A stretch of DNA of 64,000 nucleotides. Source: Polytrichum commune (Eukaryota > Streptophyta > Polytrichopsida > Polytrichales > Polytrichaceae). The position numbers were made by a program, and so were the translations under genes. This document shows, in pieces, positions 37,601 through 48,859 of the stretch. The stretch lies in the NCBI GenBank assembly GCA_950295325.1, contig OX485808.1, forward strand, positions 11,040,501-11,104,500. Reading direction: 5' to 3'. The notes beneath the pieces were generated by a model that was not told the DNA's origin, did not search any database, and saw only the letters and a program-made list of their open reading frames with translations. Position 1 is the first letter of the stretch; each line of letters opens with the position of its first letter.

Positions 37601-39667
37601 CCGAGCACGTTGCTATAGTTGAAGCTTCACTTGCATCTTTCTGTAACAATGTGCGAGTTCCACCATAACATCAGCAGCAAATACGTCGTTCCTAAGATCT
37701 TCATGCAAGTGCAACACTAAACACCGATATTCCTTGCGACTTACGACAGCCCAAAGACTAGATTCTTTGAAGGTTGTAAAGGATTCTCTGATTGCATGAC
37801 AGTGTAAATTAAATCCATCTGACTGTCTTTACTGCCCAATTCCTTCTAAATCCATTCCACAATGAGGCTTGTAAGCCAAAACCTCACGATCAAAAATCTG
37901 GGTTTACACTCATTTTCAAAGTGTCAGACTGAAAGATTTACAGGTCCCAGGTCCGGAAGACTCCGTTAGGATATCTTAATTTGGAATTCTCATGTTTCCA
38001 AGTTTAGCTTCCCATTCTGTATATTCCAGATATTCAGCTGGAGCTGCCACTGGTCCTGTTCAGAGGCGCAGGGAGAAGAAAAAATCTGATGGAAATCCCA
38101 CTTGCACGGAAGAGGCGAGCAAGGTAAGAAAATAATCGTGTAAACAGATTTAAAGCAAGAAATATCTACTTTCTTTGATGAGTAGAGGTATGCCTGAGAC
38201 ACCTGACTAGCGTGCCTACCCAATTCCTTCTAAATCCACTCCCCACCTGGGAGGCTTCGAAGTCAAAACCTGACGAACCAGAACATGGGTTTCGCCCACT
38301 TCCAACGTTTCAGACTGAAAGATTGAACAGTTCTCATGTTTTCAAGTTCATCTTCGACCAACTCTGGATCCAACCAACTTGCATTGTTCCAGAAATTAAC
38401 TAGAGCCACTACAGGTCCTATTAAGAGGTGACGGGAGAAGGCTACCGATCATGCAAGTCCTACTTGCGTAGGATGTTAGCAAAATAAGTATGTAATCAGC
38501 AACTCAAGACGAATCCATCTTCCGACGTCATTGGCTGCAGAGATATACCTCAGGTTTGTTGGCAATTTCAGTCGACGTCGATGGCCCATCGGCATGACGG
38601 TTGAGTTCCTCCTCAACCAGCACCTGCACATCCAAGAGTGACTGCCCGTCACTGTAATCGAAGGAGGCTTCGAAGTCTGTAAACTGCACCTTCTCATCAA
38701 CATCCTTGAACCTCAAACTCGGCAGTCTCGTCATGGACCTGGGCTCCTCCTCCTCTTCCTCCTCCTCCTCCACCTCCGCTGCGACAGGAATAGGATTAAC
38801 TTCAGATTGCACCACTAATCCTCCGGAAGCTTCGATCGTGGACACAAGGCTCTCCATCTCCCTGAGGAAACACGCCACCGACTTCTCATACGGTAAGCCC
38901 TTAAAGGAAGCCACGGAGGAGGAGCGGATGAGGCTATGAGCAGATTCCAAGCCTCCCCGCGAGTTAATTCCCAACGGATCCGAATCACATCTCTGCACAC
39001 CAACAGGGTTGGAACCATCCTCTTGATCGAAGCTTGCCAGTCCAACAACAAGCTTTTGAGCAATTTGCTCCGCTCCCACCGAAGTCTGTGAGACTCTGGA
39101 AACCTCCAAATTGCAAAACCTCTCCAGCTTCGCAATCGTCTCCACAAAGATTTTGCGAGCGTTGAAATCTTCCGAACTCGCTGACCCTCGCTTCTTGCTG
39201 TTGCTGTTTCCGCCTTTCGGAGCAAGCGGGGGTCGGTCAGTGGACGATCGACCAGCGGTAATTCGGGCACTTACCGAGTTTCGGGTAGAGTGAGGAGAGG
39301 AGATGTTAGGTCTTGAGGAGATGGAGGACCTGGAAACCGCAGAGCCTTTGCTGGTTCTTGGGGGTGAATTGCAAGGAGAGCTGCTGGAATTGCGATTGGA
39401 ATTGGAGTCAGAGTCTTCACCGTGGAGGGAGAAGAGCTCGCTGCTGTGCGGGATCCCCAGCGATCCAGAGTCTTCCAGGCTAGGTCGAGCTGAGCCAGAG
39501 GTGGAGGTTTTCTTATCCACTGCGTCGTAGAGGTGAAGGAATTTCTTGAGAGAGTGGTTGGGATCATGTTCGGGATCCGAAGGCGAAGAGCCGTGGGTGG
39601 AGATCGAGGCGGCAACCACCGCAGCTTTCTGGTGCGCTTCGCCGCACTTGCTCAGACATAACCCCAT
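34612..39667 (-). CDS. Uncharacterised N-myristoylation-type plant protein, 742 aa
   Basis: Five minus-strand exons join in frame with GT-AG borders: 39667-38549, 37640-37485, 36914-36662, 36214-36072 and 35169-34612 (2229 nt). The protein starts MGLCLSKCGEAH, with Gly2 for N-myristoylation and Cys4/Cys8 for palmitoylation, so the cytosolic face of a membrane is likely. Residues about 45-175 are Ser-rich and probably disordered. A helical block follows (ARKIFVETIAKLERFCNLEV), then a Glu run near 300-308. Exon 3 encodes a basic patch (KKSPSKMKPFKALRRGMSKS). The last exon holds a helical block (SKRFLTKALGNILKLLHSPN) and an acidic tail. I do not recognise the family. Exon phases agree throughout and no stop interrupts it, so it is probably a working gene. 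The final exon boundaries and the stop at 34612 are the least certain. Confidence 0.8.
37835..38500. repeat. Tandem duplication inside intron 1 of the 742-aa gene
   Basis: Two units, about 37835-38140 and 38218-38500, share CCAATTCCTTCTAAATCCA, TCAGACTGAAAGATT, TTCTCATGTTT, an AGCCACTRCAGGTCCT-like block and CTTGCRYRGRA. Identity falls along the unit. No exon is recognisable in either copy. Confidence 0.6.
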
Positions 39668-41180
39668 GCTTCCGCAGCTTTCTCAAATGGCAAGTTGGCT
39701 GTGAATCAAGTCTTGTCAATCACCCAGTTTCTCAAGCCTAAGAAAATTGGCCTTCACTTAACCTTTACCAGCAGGCTGTGGGGCAGCGAGATCGCCCCGG
39801 AACAAGTAGCGTTGTGGCGGTCATGGTCCGATGGAAAGGTAACGCTCATGGGACCCTGTCATCATACTTATGAAAAATTGTGAGTATTTGCAGAAGAATG
39901 AAGCATTCTATGCATAATTCAGACTCGCAATAAGCTACTACCTCAGCAAAATTTCTAGCAGACGTGCGTAGTCCATAGGGTACCACAAATTCATGGAGGA
40001 GAGAGATGGGTCAAGGAGACGAGAAGCTCCATGTAGACCAGGAGCACATGAACCCAACATTAGTGAGAGCTAATATTCTCAGTATTTGCAGACTCGGATT
40101 CCATCGCAGGCACATTATAAAATTCACAAGAGCTACAGCTGTAGCCAAAATTCGAGCAGACGTTGTTCATCATTGAGTTACAAAAATTCATGGAGGACAT
40201 TGTAAGTATCACCAAATTTACCTGAAACACGAACTGCCATTGCCGTCTAGGTGAAGGAAGAGGAAAAATCCCTCAGGACAAGGAGCACATGAACCCTAGC
40301 ATCAGCTTGGCTCCACAGCGTGAGGGGTGACGATGAACCTCTTCAACTCATCAGCATTAAACCGACAAGGCCCGGTGGCGCTTCCAAACCACATGTCGAG
40401 CGGTCTTCACTGAATCTTCATATTCTACTTCCTCTGAACCTGTAATGTCTACTGGGTACCTCACCCAGACAGTTCGAAATGCTCATTCAGCAGCAAACCG
40501 AGGAGATGTACATCAGCCCCTCCAGTCGTAGACACCGAAAGCTCTACAGTGTCAAGAACTGGATGGATACACCTGTGCAACCAATTCACCCAGCAATCGC
40601 GTCTGTACACTGCATTGCATTCAGTATGAGCTCACGACAACTTCATCCTCCAAAGTTGCAAGTTTTCATCACCACCACAACAACAACTATAACACTGCAG
40701 TAATGGTTAGGCTCGAGAATGAAGTGGTCATCAAGTCTTGATGAAATGGTCAGAAGATCGGCATCACAAGCTCAGACTTGTCTGGCGGCCGGCGGCACAC
40801 AATTGCAGGTGGTTTGTTGATCTGTCTGCCCCAATTTTTGTTTCGAGAGGAGAGAATTCGAACTCGTTCCGAATCGGCAAGCATCACTTGAGCATCTGCT
40901 CATACAACAGCTGGAATTGTCATGAGGAGAGCTACGATCGTGCAGTTTTGTTCGCGGAACTTTGAATGGATTGGAGGGCAAGCCGCTTGGCGCCCTTGAG
41001 ATTGAGAACCACAGGAGGAGTCTGGAGGAGCAAAGGAAGGAAGGCATGGGCTATCAATGCAAGGGGAAAGTGGCGGAGCAGTTATTGCTGCCTCCGGAGG
41101 TTACCTTGGGAGGCGCCCATGGCTTTAAAGGCGAAGGCTACACTTTTGAACGTTGGCCACAGAATATATAGGCGTTAGGA
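39668..41180. other. 5' flank of the 742-aa gene, with a direct repeat
   Basis: Two imperfect direct copies of about 190 bp (about 39935-40105 and 40125-40310) share AATTCATGGAGGA and AGGAGCACATGAACCC. This is the likely promoter side of the minus-strand gene. Frames further on (74 codons at 40479; 69 codons at 40962, MNGLEGKPLGALEIENHRRS) look slightly protein-like but have no family or splice support. Confidence 0.45.
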
Positions 41181-43577
41181 CCTACTACAGCGTGAGTAGT
41201 CCATATTTTTAGCAATCTGAAAATGAGGGTTTTGGCAATTCAAACTTTTCATGTGATCAAAGTTGAGAGAAACTGCAATGCAGTTTCCTGTGAGATATGC
41301 GGCCCTACGATTATGGGCACTTCCAACTTCACAGACGATTTCAACCGTTGGATTGGAAAATCTGTCGTGCCTGGTTTGCAAATTGCAAATCACATGGATT
41401 GTTGTTTCAAATTTTAGAATCGGAGGCGGGAAGCAAAAGTTGTAGGAAGTCAAAGTGACGATTTCCTTTTTCTTTAGTTTATCATGCAGGGGCTCACAAT
41501 TGTGTGTCGAACCAAGAATTATTGATATGTTATGAGAACATAGTCCAATCTCATAGGAACAAGTGTCCTTTGGGGTCCATTCTTAACTACAAACCTTGTC
41601 ATATCAGTCAAATGAAGTGTTCAATTAGGAGAGTGACCACATAAGGCCCCACATACCTTACACTTAAATGCTCCATGGATCATGTCATGCATGCTGCCAA
41701 CATCCTCTCTTTTCTGCACATGGAAACCTGGAAAGCCATGCTATCAAGCAGATCTGCGTGATTCTGCTGATTCACAAGTCACCGGTCGACAAATCGTGCA
41801 CAATTAAGTTGAATGTTCTCATAAAGATGGGGAATGATGGAACGCTATGCTTCATAAAAGTAAAGTGTTGAAGTAATTCTGATGATGAGGTCCATCCATC
41901 CCAGCATGTACAGAAACATAGAGGCCTACAAATCTAAACCTAAGGTACTATGTGCCCTTGTTGTGGGCACTTCCAACTCCACAGACAATCTTGACCGTCG
42001 GACCCAATCAGGAATCGCTTCATCCTGTTAGAGATCAAAATGTCACGGAGATACTTTCATAAATCAGTTATGCTTGTACGGAAGTTTTTGCTCACAGAAC
42101 AGGCTCAGAAGTTGCAAATCATAAAGCATTGAGCCATTTTGAAGTATGCTAATCCACAGAACTGTCAGAATGCTCTGGATAGCTTGTCAGATCAGCGAGA
42201 GTGAATTACTGCATACAACCTACCAAAAGTTAACCCCACAAGCCTGCTATCGAATCCAGCAGAACTGTCTTGCCTACATATTGCGTAAGGTACTAAGTTA
42301 GTAAAGTATATTCCTTGTACCACTCCTTGTGCGGTTGAAGCTGAAGCAGAAGTCGTGCATGTGTAACCTAGTGCATCGAAGATAGTTGCCGTCAGTCTTG
42401 GGGCCAATTCTTCTACTTACACCCGTTCGTGATTCTTCAGTCATTTCAATTGAATGCAAGTTTCCTTCAAAACTTTTCCAATCTTCCAGGCATGACAAAT
42501 TGATCTTCCAGATTTCTCCAGACCAGCTTTTGTCTGCATTTTTTCATTAATTTATAAGTATAACAATCTTCATGATTCTGCTCTTGAAAATGTAATGGCT
42601 TCATGTGTAGGACCAGGCTTTGGTGTATTCCTGTCAGTTAGGAAAGCCGGCCATGGACTCCATAAATCTTCCTTGACACTGGTGATCTCCGCAAGATAGG
42701 GTATTTATTTGTGTTTAGAATACCATTTTCTGTGCCTACTCAGGTGTATGAGGGGGAGGGGTTTCGGTGTGTATTTTGGACAAAAGTTTTTGCAAGTTTT
42801 GACATTTGACACACAAAAATTTGCACACAAAAAATGCACGTCCATTGACACATTGAAAATTTAGATGATACATACTACTAGGCATGTGGCATTAAGGTGA
42901 CATTTTAGAAGTTGTAAATGTTAATTGATATTTATTTTTGTTTTTGAAAATGTCGCCTGACACTTTAGATTTGAAGTTGAATGTCAAATGAAATTTGTCA
43001 AATATACACACTGGGTGGGGGGAGGGGGGGGGGGTTGCAACATTAAAATTGCGTGTATGGCATTCAAAGTTTTGCATATGAGGCACGTGTTGATAATATG
43101 GAAATGATCCCAAATGCTAAAAAAATTAAAGTAAACATTTTGCACCTTCTTCAATTAAAAGTGGTTTCAAAATGATTCCACTCCTCCAACTACCAACACC
43201 AAGTTAAATGCATGGAATCCTAGGCAATCGACATGCATCACTAAAAAGTTGTCCTATGTTACTAGAAAATTCACTAATCTACTACAATGATAGTTTTGCA
43301 TAGTTGATTAGTGTTGTTTAAAGATGGCTAAAGGCTCACATGCTAGTAGTGTTGAATCATTACAACCAGGTGAGTCCCACACAACACATCCTTTTTCATT
43401 GTAAAATTGGAAATCTATCATAGTGATACATTTGCAAATAAATTAGTGAAAAAAGATGTGTTGCATGGTAGTGAATGAAAGTGAATGTTTGCTATGAAAT
43501 TGTGAACTATGCCCAAAAATGAAATGAACACCTATGACATACACAATATCAAAATTTTGCCAATTTATGTGTGCATG
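41181..43577. other. Gene-free stretch with a short direct repeat
   Basis: A block GGGCACTTCCAACTYCACAG, followed by ACCGTYGGA, occurs near 41318 and again near 41967. Otherwise no gene or clear repeat. A G homopolymer lies near 43023-43034. Confidence 0.45.
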
Positions 43578-43632
43578 CACTACAAGAATCACTGATCATT
43601 AGCACCGGTGCTAACCCATGATCATTGTAGTG
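43578..43632. mobile_element. 55-bp miniature CACTA-like element
   Basis: Starts CACTACAAGAATCA and ends TGATCATTGTAGTG, with the perfect palindrome TTAGCACCGGTGCTAA between the ends. The trinucleotide ATG flanks it on both sides (43575-43577 and 43633-43635), matching the 3-bp duplication of CACTA elements. The whole element is little more than two terminal repeats plus one subterminal motif. Non-coding. Confidence 0.75.
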
Positions 43633-43959
43633 ATGGAGTCCAATTAAAACCCAAACTAACTAGCCACATGATACAAGTAACCACATATGGCATATATTTA
43701 TAAGTCTTGAGTGGAAAACAAACCAAGGAAGGAATGATTTTTTGAAACAGGAGGAAGCAAGCTCTAAATTCTCCCTTGCCAAGACTTATTATGATTTTTG
43801 GGTTAAGTTGTTGGAGTTCTATGGATCCTTTCATGATAGAATGCTTAGCCAAAGGGTTATATAGAATTCTTCAAGAAAATTTCCTCAAATGAATATTAAA
43901 TATCTTATATTTTATTGCACATTGTTTCTAAAATACCGCTAGTGCCCCCCCCCCCCGGG

Positions 43960-44960
43960 CTTGTATAGAAACCCAAAAGATACATTGTCCGAATGGGAGG
44001 CTAATGCTGGTTATTTTAAGAAATACAGTTTAGGTTCTATGCAATTTAGTGCAAAATTTAAGGGCACTTTCCCTATGTTCATTGTTGGCTCACGATACTT
44101 TATTTTTATAAAGGTGAAACCGAATGCAAGGAATGTGGTACCACCCATGGCTTTCTCGGGTTGGATGTCACATGTTAGGGGTGGACAAACTGACACGTGA
44201 GAGCGCCTGGACTCAATAAACCTTGTTGTTTGGGAAACTGGATCAACTTTTCTTTGACCTGGCACATTGGTGGTGGCATGAGGTTACTCCCTTCCTAGCA
44301 TGCTCGGCCAAGCTCGGGAGGAAATGGATTATTGCTTGAGGGCCCCTTAACAAATCGATTCTCAAAAATTGGCAAAATGAAATCCCTCCTTCCACTTCTC
44401 CAAGTTGGAATATCATTTGGCACAAACACAAGACACAAAAGGAGCAGTTTTCCTTTGGTCAATTATTCATAAGCAATGGTGGTGAATGGATGGCATGAGT
44501 GAATTTCAATGGAGATTGATAAGAATTGTCCTCATTGTGGCTCACGATCTATGGAGTCGGTGGATTAGATATTCTTCAGCTACCTGCTAGCTCAACAAAT
44601 GCGGTGCTATGCTACTAACATCATTTGGCAACTCTTTGCCAAAAGTGGTAACCTTGGCTCTCAGAAATCTTTCTCAATGATGCAATGCCTCTTTGATCAA
44701 CCTCTTTGCAAAACACTGAAACCTTTCAGTTGCATTTGGTTCTTCTTGAGGAGTGGTCTCCCATGGAATATTCGGCAGCAATGGGATGATTGGGTTTTTG
44801 ATGCTCGTCTATGACATGTGGAGAAGTCACACCAAGTTGTGTGGGACTCTTTGCTTGATTATGAAAGAATTGAGTGGCAATAGTTGCTCACAAACTTGGA
44901 AAAAACTCTGAACATGTCCTATCAAGATGTTCTTGAAGAATTTAATTTGGTTTAGTGTGT
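43960..44960 (+). pseudogene. LINE polyprotein C-terminus with zf-RVT-like region, decayed
   Basis: Plus-strand protein-like segments in several frames read as the part of a plant LINE that follows the reverse transcriptase. Segments are WNIIWHKHKTQKE (44405), a zinc-binding block ISMEIDKNCPHCGSRSMESV (44508) and IIWQLFAKSGNLGSQKSFSM with LCKTLKPFSCIWFFLRSGLP (44620-44760). A tail follows: VEKSHQVVWDSLLDYERIEW and MSYQDVLEEFNLVW. At least six stops or shifts are present. The reverse transcriptase itself is missing. The CxxC is visible; the later His/Cys pair is damaged. Upstream frames from 43961 may belong to the same element. Confidence 0.7.
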
Positions 44961-45019
44961 CAAAAATCTCCAGTATGGGAATTATAGTGGCATCAAAAAA
45001 GTCAAGATGTTATATTCTC

Positions 45020-45531
45020 ATGAATGCAGGCACATTCAATAATAACCCACCAAAAAACACAGTCCCCCCATGGCTACTACCTTGCACATGTGGTCAACAA
45101 AGATGTCATTGCAATGCCATATTCAAACCAAATATCTTATGTGTGAAAGGACTACCATACCAATCCCCACCACCAACAGTACCGAATGAGCACCCAATAA
45201 TACAATTCATGGGATTCACATATTGTAATGATAGAATACCAGATGATACTATAATCAGAAAAACATGAAAATATAAACCACTAATAGACAATATTATCAA
45301 TAGAGGATGGAAGGTAGACCCACTAATAATCATCATGGTTGGTGCTAGGGTAGCCACACACACCCCTTCTATGAAAAATATTGAAAAAATATTTAAAATC
45401 CCCAAAATAAGCATCAAACACACATTTGATGAAATCAACTTCATTGCCATACAACATGCCATGTCCATAATCCTACACAAAAGGAGAATAGAAAACAACG
45501 AACCACTACCAACAGACACACAAACTACATA
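45020..45531 (+). pseudogene. Non-LTR retrotransposon C-terminus, possible endonuclease domain
   Basis: One plus-strand frame, interrupted by a single TGA at about 45266, reads NNPPKNTVPPWLLPCTCGQQ, then RCHCNAIFKPNILCVKGLPY, QFMGFTYCNDRIPDDTIIRK, KYKPLIDNIINRGWKVDPLI, IIMVGARVATHTPSMKNIEK and IAIQHAMSIILHKRRIENNE. The Cys cluster (CTCGQQRCHC) followed by KPN, an EF-like FTYC block and a KY...GWKV...GAR block resembles the restriction-like endonuclease of R2/Dualen-type LINEs (expected PD...E...KY). Here PD is PN and the expected Glu is Gly, so it would be inactive. The domain assignment is inference by pattern only. It lies directly behind, and in the same sense as, the other LINE fragment. 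Confidence 0.6.
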
Positions 45532-46615
45532 ACAACCCCAAATACCCACCAAAAATTAAGTAATCAAGATTAAAAGAAAATAATAAAATGCCAACGAGAG
45601 CCAAAGAATTGTTACAACCCACGGCAAGGGCTGATGGCCATATGTTCCACCAAGTAAACTCACATAGCATATGCCAAGTCACTTATAGCACAATACAATG
45701 CTCGTAAGAGGCCATCAAGAATTGAACCCGGACCACTAAACCGGTGCTAATAACACCCACATTTAAAGAACCACTAAGTAGCCCACTTGGAGACCACCAC
45801 ACGAAGAAACACAAAACACATACCCTTATAAACATCACAACCACATTAACATCACCAATACAAAAATCATCCAATCACTAAGTTTCCATGGTCACCTTGG
45901 TCACCCTGGTTACTATAGAGCCCACCCCAAGAGGAGTTAGTAGTCTTGCACCACTGTTATTATGCGTAGTGGGCATAATACCAAGGGGGGTCGAACATGC
46001 ATTTCAATCACACTGATCCCATAAGTACCATCGTTTCTTCTCTATCTCTCCTTGTGACTTGTAGCAATTTAACAGTTACATGGAAAGTTAGGCCCCAAAT
46101 GGACATTATTTCTTGAAGTCCCCTCAGTGTTACGTTGGTTCTCCCGAGGTGGTTGTATTTTACCCCTTTGCAATTGAATTTGTTCAAAGTGTGCCCAAAA
46201 GAACCAAAAACCGAAAAACCAAACTAAGTGGAAAACAAGCTCGGCACTGCACTGATTTGCATCATCATGGAGGCATTGATGATTACAAAGCCACATGAGA
46301 CTTCATAATAAAACAAGAAGAGTCACCTTTGCAGAAAAATTGTAAAAGCATCTCCAAAAGGTGATTGCCATAACTAATAATGGAGACTAAACAAGAACTA
46401 AATCTCCAAGAACTCGTCAAGACTCCCACCATAATTTCATGTTGCCACTTTTGTTTGTAATCAATCCGAAAGGACTCATCATCTGAAATGCATGTGTATT
46501 CTAATAATATCCAAAAGAACCATGATTTTATCATGTAATTGATCTGTAGTGAAACTGTCATGTTATGTACTTGATGTTTTCATTGACGCATTGACACTAT
46601 GGCCTCTATGCTCTC
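45532..46615. other. Gene-free stretch
   Basis: Its first part may be the 3' tail of the preceding retroelement (AATAATAAAATGCC near 45580), but no poly-A or short-repeat end is clear. Nothing else is recognised. Confidence 0.4.
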
Positions 46616-46618
46616 TAA

Positions 46619-47166
46619 GGGGCACTTTATATTAGGGCCCATTTCTAGGGCCCATTTCCAAACCCTAGGCATCAACCAATCAGAGTGCTTAGATTGCCCA
46701 AATGGACCCTAATATGGGCCCAAGGGCTTTATATTGAGTGTCGGCCCACTTCTCCTAAAGCTTGCATGGCGGGTGACATGGCGGCGTTTTGGAGGGAAAA
46801 AACTGGGCCGAAGGCAAAAAAAATGGGTCAAGGGTTTATGGAGACCCACTTCGCACCTACGGCCCACTTCACCCAACTTTCGTCATATAGTCATTTATGA
46901 CTTTATAACTTTATGACTTTAGTTCAAGCAAGGGCATAATTCATTTAAGCCCAAGTGGGCTGTGGATTGGGCCTTACAATACCCTAGGCCCATTTGGAAG
47001 GCCCACTTTAAAGTACAATTTTCCAATTTGGGCCTATAAGTGGGCCTATGGACTTTATATTGCAAGGCCCACTCAACGGCCCACTTTGTAAAGTAGGGCT
47101 AAAGTTAAGGCCCACTTAAGGTAGCAGTGGGCTCAACTCCAAATGGGCCCTAATATAAAGTGCCCC
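46619..47166. mobile_element. PIF/Harbinger (Tourist)-like MITE D
   Basis: 548 bp flanked by TAA on both sides (46616-46618 and 47167-47169). The first and last 26 bp are perfect inverted repeats, starting GGGGCACTTTATATTAGGGC. The interior is filled with GGCCCACTT/AAGTGGGCC repeats in both orientations (more than ten). It encodes nothing. The perfect ends point to recent mobility. Confidence 0.88.
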
Positions 47167-47305
47167 TAAATTGATCATACTAGGTATCCATTGAGGTGGC
47201 TCATGGTTCATCTTTATTTTGTGCCAAACCATAATTTCCATGTGGGATGGGAGTGGGTCCTAACAATGTAAGACAACCATGTGGCAACTTATAGCCCACC
47301 CACAC

Positions 47306-47807
47306 TTATTGGTGCAGGGCATCATTAAATGGCAAGGCAAAGTAGTGTTCCCGAATACTAATCAACAAAGGCCTTGGAAATACCTGGCAACAATGCTCCT
47401 TGCAGCAATCCACCGTGGATAACATCCATGCTCCCTCCTCAATGGCTCCCCAAGTTTTTTTCCCAGGTGCCCAAGGTGCACATATCCTCAAAGTGTTGTA
47501 TCGGTGCTTTCCAAGCAAACGCCGACGACTCTCATCTTCGCGGGTTGCATTATGATGGACAAACAATATTTCCGCCAATGTGTGTCCTTCAAATTTCGTG
47601 AGTGAAAGGGGCCAATGGTGTAGAGTATTCTTCCAATCCATCGAAATAACATTGCCAATTGGGTTCAAGATAAGAACTCCAACATCTTCATCGCCTAGGA
47701 TGTTATTGTCAACACAATCTAGCGGATTGGTGTTGCAAATTAACCCATCACACAAGGCACGATCCTCATCATCAAAGAGGACAACTGCCTTACCCTTCAA
47801 GTCCTTC
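47306..47807 (-). CDS. Uncharacterised exon-like ORF, 167 codons
   Basis: A single minus-strand frame reads KDLKGKAVVLFDDEDRALCD, DVGVLILNPIGNVISMDWKN, HTLAEILFVHHNATREDESR and APWAPGKKTWGAIEEGAWML, and ends FALPFNDALHQ before TAA. Residue use is protein-like along its whole length. It has no ATG: an in-frame TAA lies just upstream, but TTGTCAAG at that point is a usable splice acceptor, so it reads best as a terminal exon. I found no upstream exon on this strand as far as 48100. I do not recognise the family. It could be a host gene fragment or part of a transposon, since repeats surround it on both sides. Confidence 0.45.
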
Positions 47808-48096
47808 CTTGACAATCCAATTTAATGCGGAATTTGAATTTAAACATTAAAGTATGTTAATGCACCATATCACCATAGCGAGAACACATATCATCACCTA
47901 GTCCTTGAATAGTCAAACACATCCTTATATTATAGAATGTATACTATCATCCACGTGAACTGAAAGGGCCAAGTTGAATGACACCTCTCTTAATACCATT
48001 GCAATACACCTCTCACCTCCCCCCCCCCCAAACTAGCGTATGTCAAAACTCCCATATTCATGAAATGTCATTAATACAAGTGCACGTCAATATGAA

Positions 48097-48803
48097 GGTC
48101 ACATTGACTTGAAATTTCTAGGTCACATTCACTATATGCACTAAATTCCAATTTCAATGATATCATTGTAACCAACATGCATTGTAATACATGTGTCAAC
48201 TCCCACTTCATAGTCACATGTCCTAATTACCCATGGACTACAAAATGACATCTAGTTCTAGAAATTTGTAAATAAGCATGGAAGTACAATTATAACACCC
48301 ATAAAGAAACACGCAAGACATATCGAGTAACTTATTCCCACACACAAGCAAAGAGCTTTTAGCTGAACAAAAATACAACCCATACACTTCCACGAGCGAA
48401 CGCCCGTGAGGGCTCCCAACTGGTGGGCGGAGTCTCTGACGGGCGAATATGGTCACATTGACTTGAAATTTCTAGGTCATATTCACTATATGCACTAAGT
48501 TCCAATTTCAATGATATCGTCGTAATCAACATTGTAATGCATGTGTCAACTCCCACTTCATAATCATATATCCAAATTTGACATGGACTACAAACTGACA
48601 CCTAATTCTAGAAATTCACAAATAGGCATGTAAGTATAATTATAACTCCCGTGAAGAAACACGCCAGACATATGGAGTAGCTTATTTCTACACATAAGCA
48701 AAGAGCTTTAAGCAGAACAAAAATACAACTCATTGACTTCCACGGGCGAATGCCCGTGAGGGCTCCCAACTGGTGGGCGGAGTCTCTCACGGGCGCACCC
48801 GTG
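48097..48803. repeat. 354-bp tandem duplication
   Basis: Units start with GGTCACATTGACTTGAAATT at 48097 and 48451. They agree over the full 354 bp apart from scattered substitutions, and each ends with a GC-rich palindrome and CCAACTGGTGGGCGGAGTCT. A smaller repeat follows (GGAGACACCACGGGCGCACC, at about 48831 and again near 48890). Confidence 0.85.
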
Positions 48804-48854
48804 AGATGCATCTACTACTCTTGGAAATTTGGAGACACCACGGGCGCACCCGTG
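48391..48854. repeat. Short GC palindromes, cluster 1
   Basis: CACGAGCGAACGCCCGTG (48391-48408), CACGGGCGAATGCCCGTG (48741-48758) and CACGGGCGCACCCGTG (48788-48803 and 48839-48854). All are self-complementary hairpins of the same core, CACGGGCG-N-CGCCCGTG, as cluster 2 at 55.3-57.6 kb. Some are part of the tandem duplication, others follow it. Confidence 0.8.
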
Positions 48855-48859
48855 AGATG

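Noticed and set aside
40479-41178. Possible plus-strand gene divergent from the 742-aa gene
   Set aside because: Two slightly protein-like frames lack compatible splice sites, a shared frame or a known motif.
45106-45552. Minus-strand hydrophobic frame of 148 codons
   Set aside because: Antisense of the retroelement fragment at 45020-45531, whose plus-strand reading is clearly protein-like.
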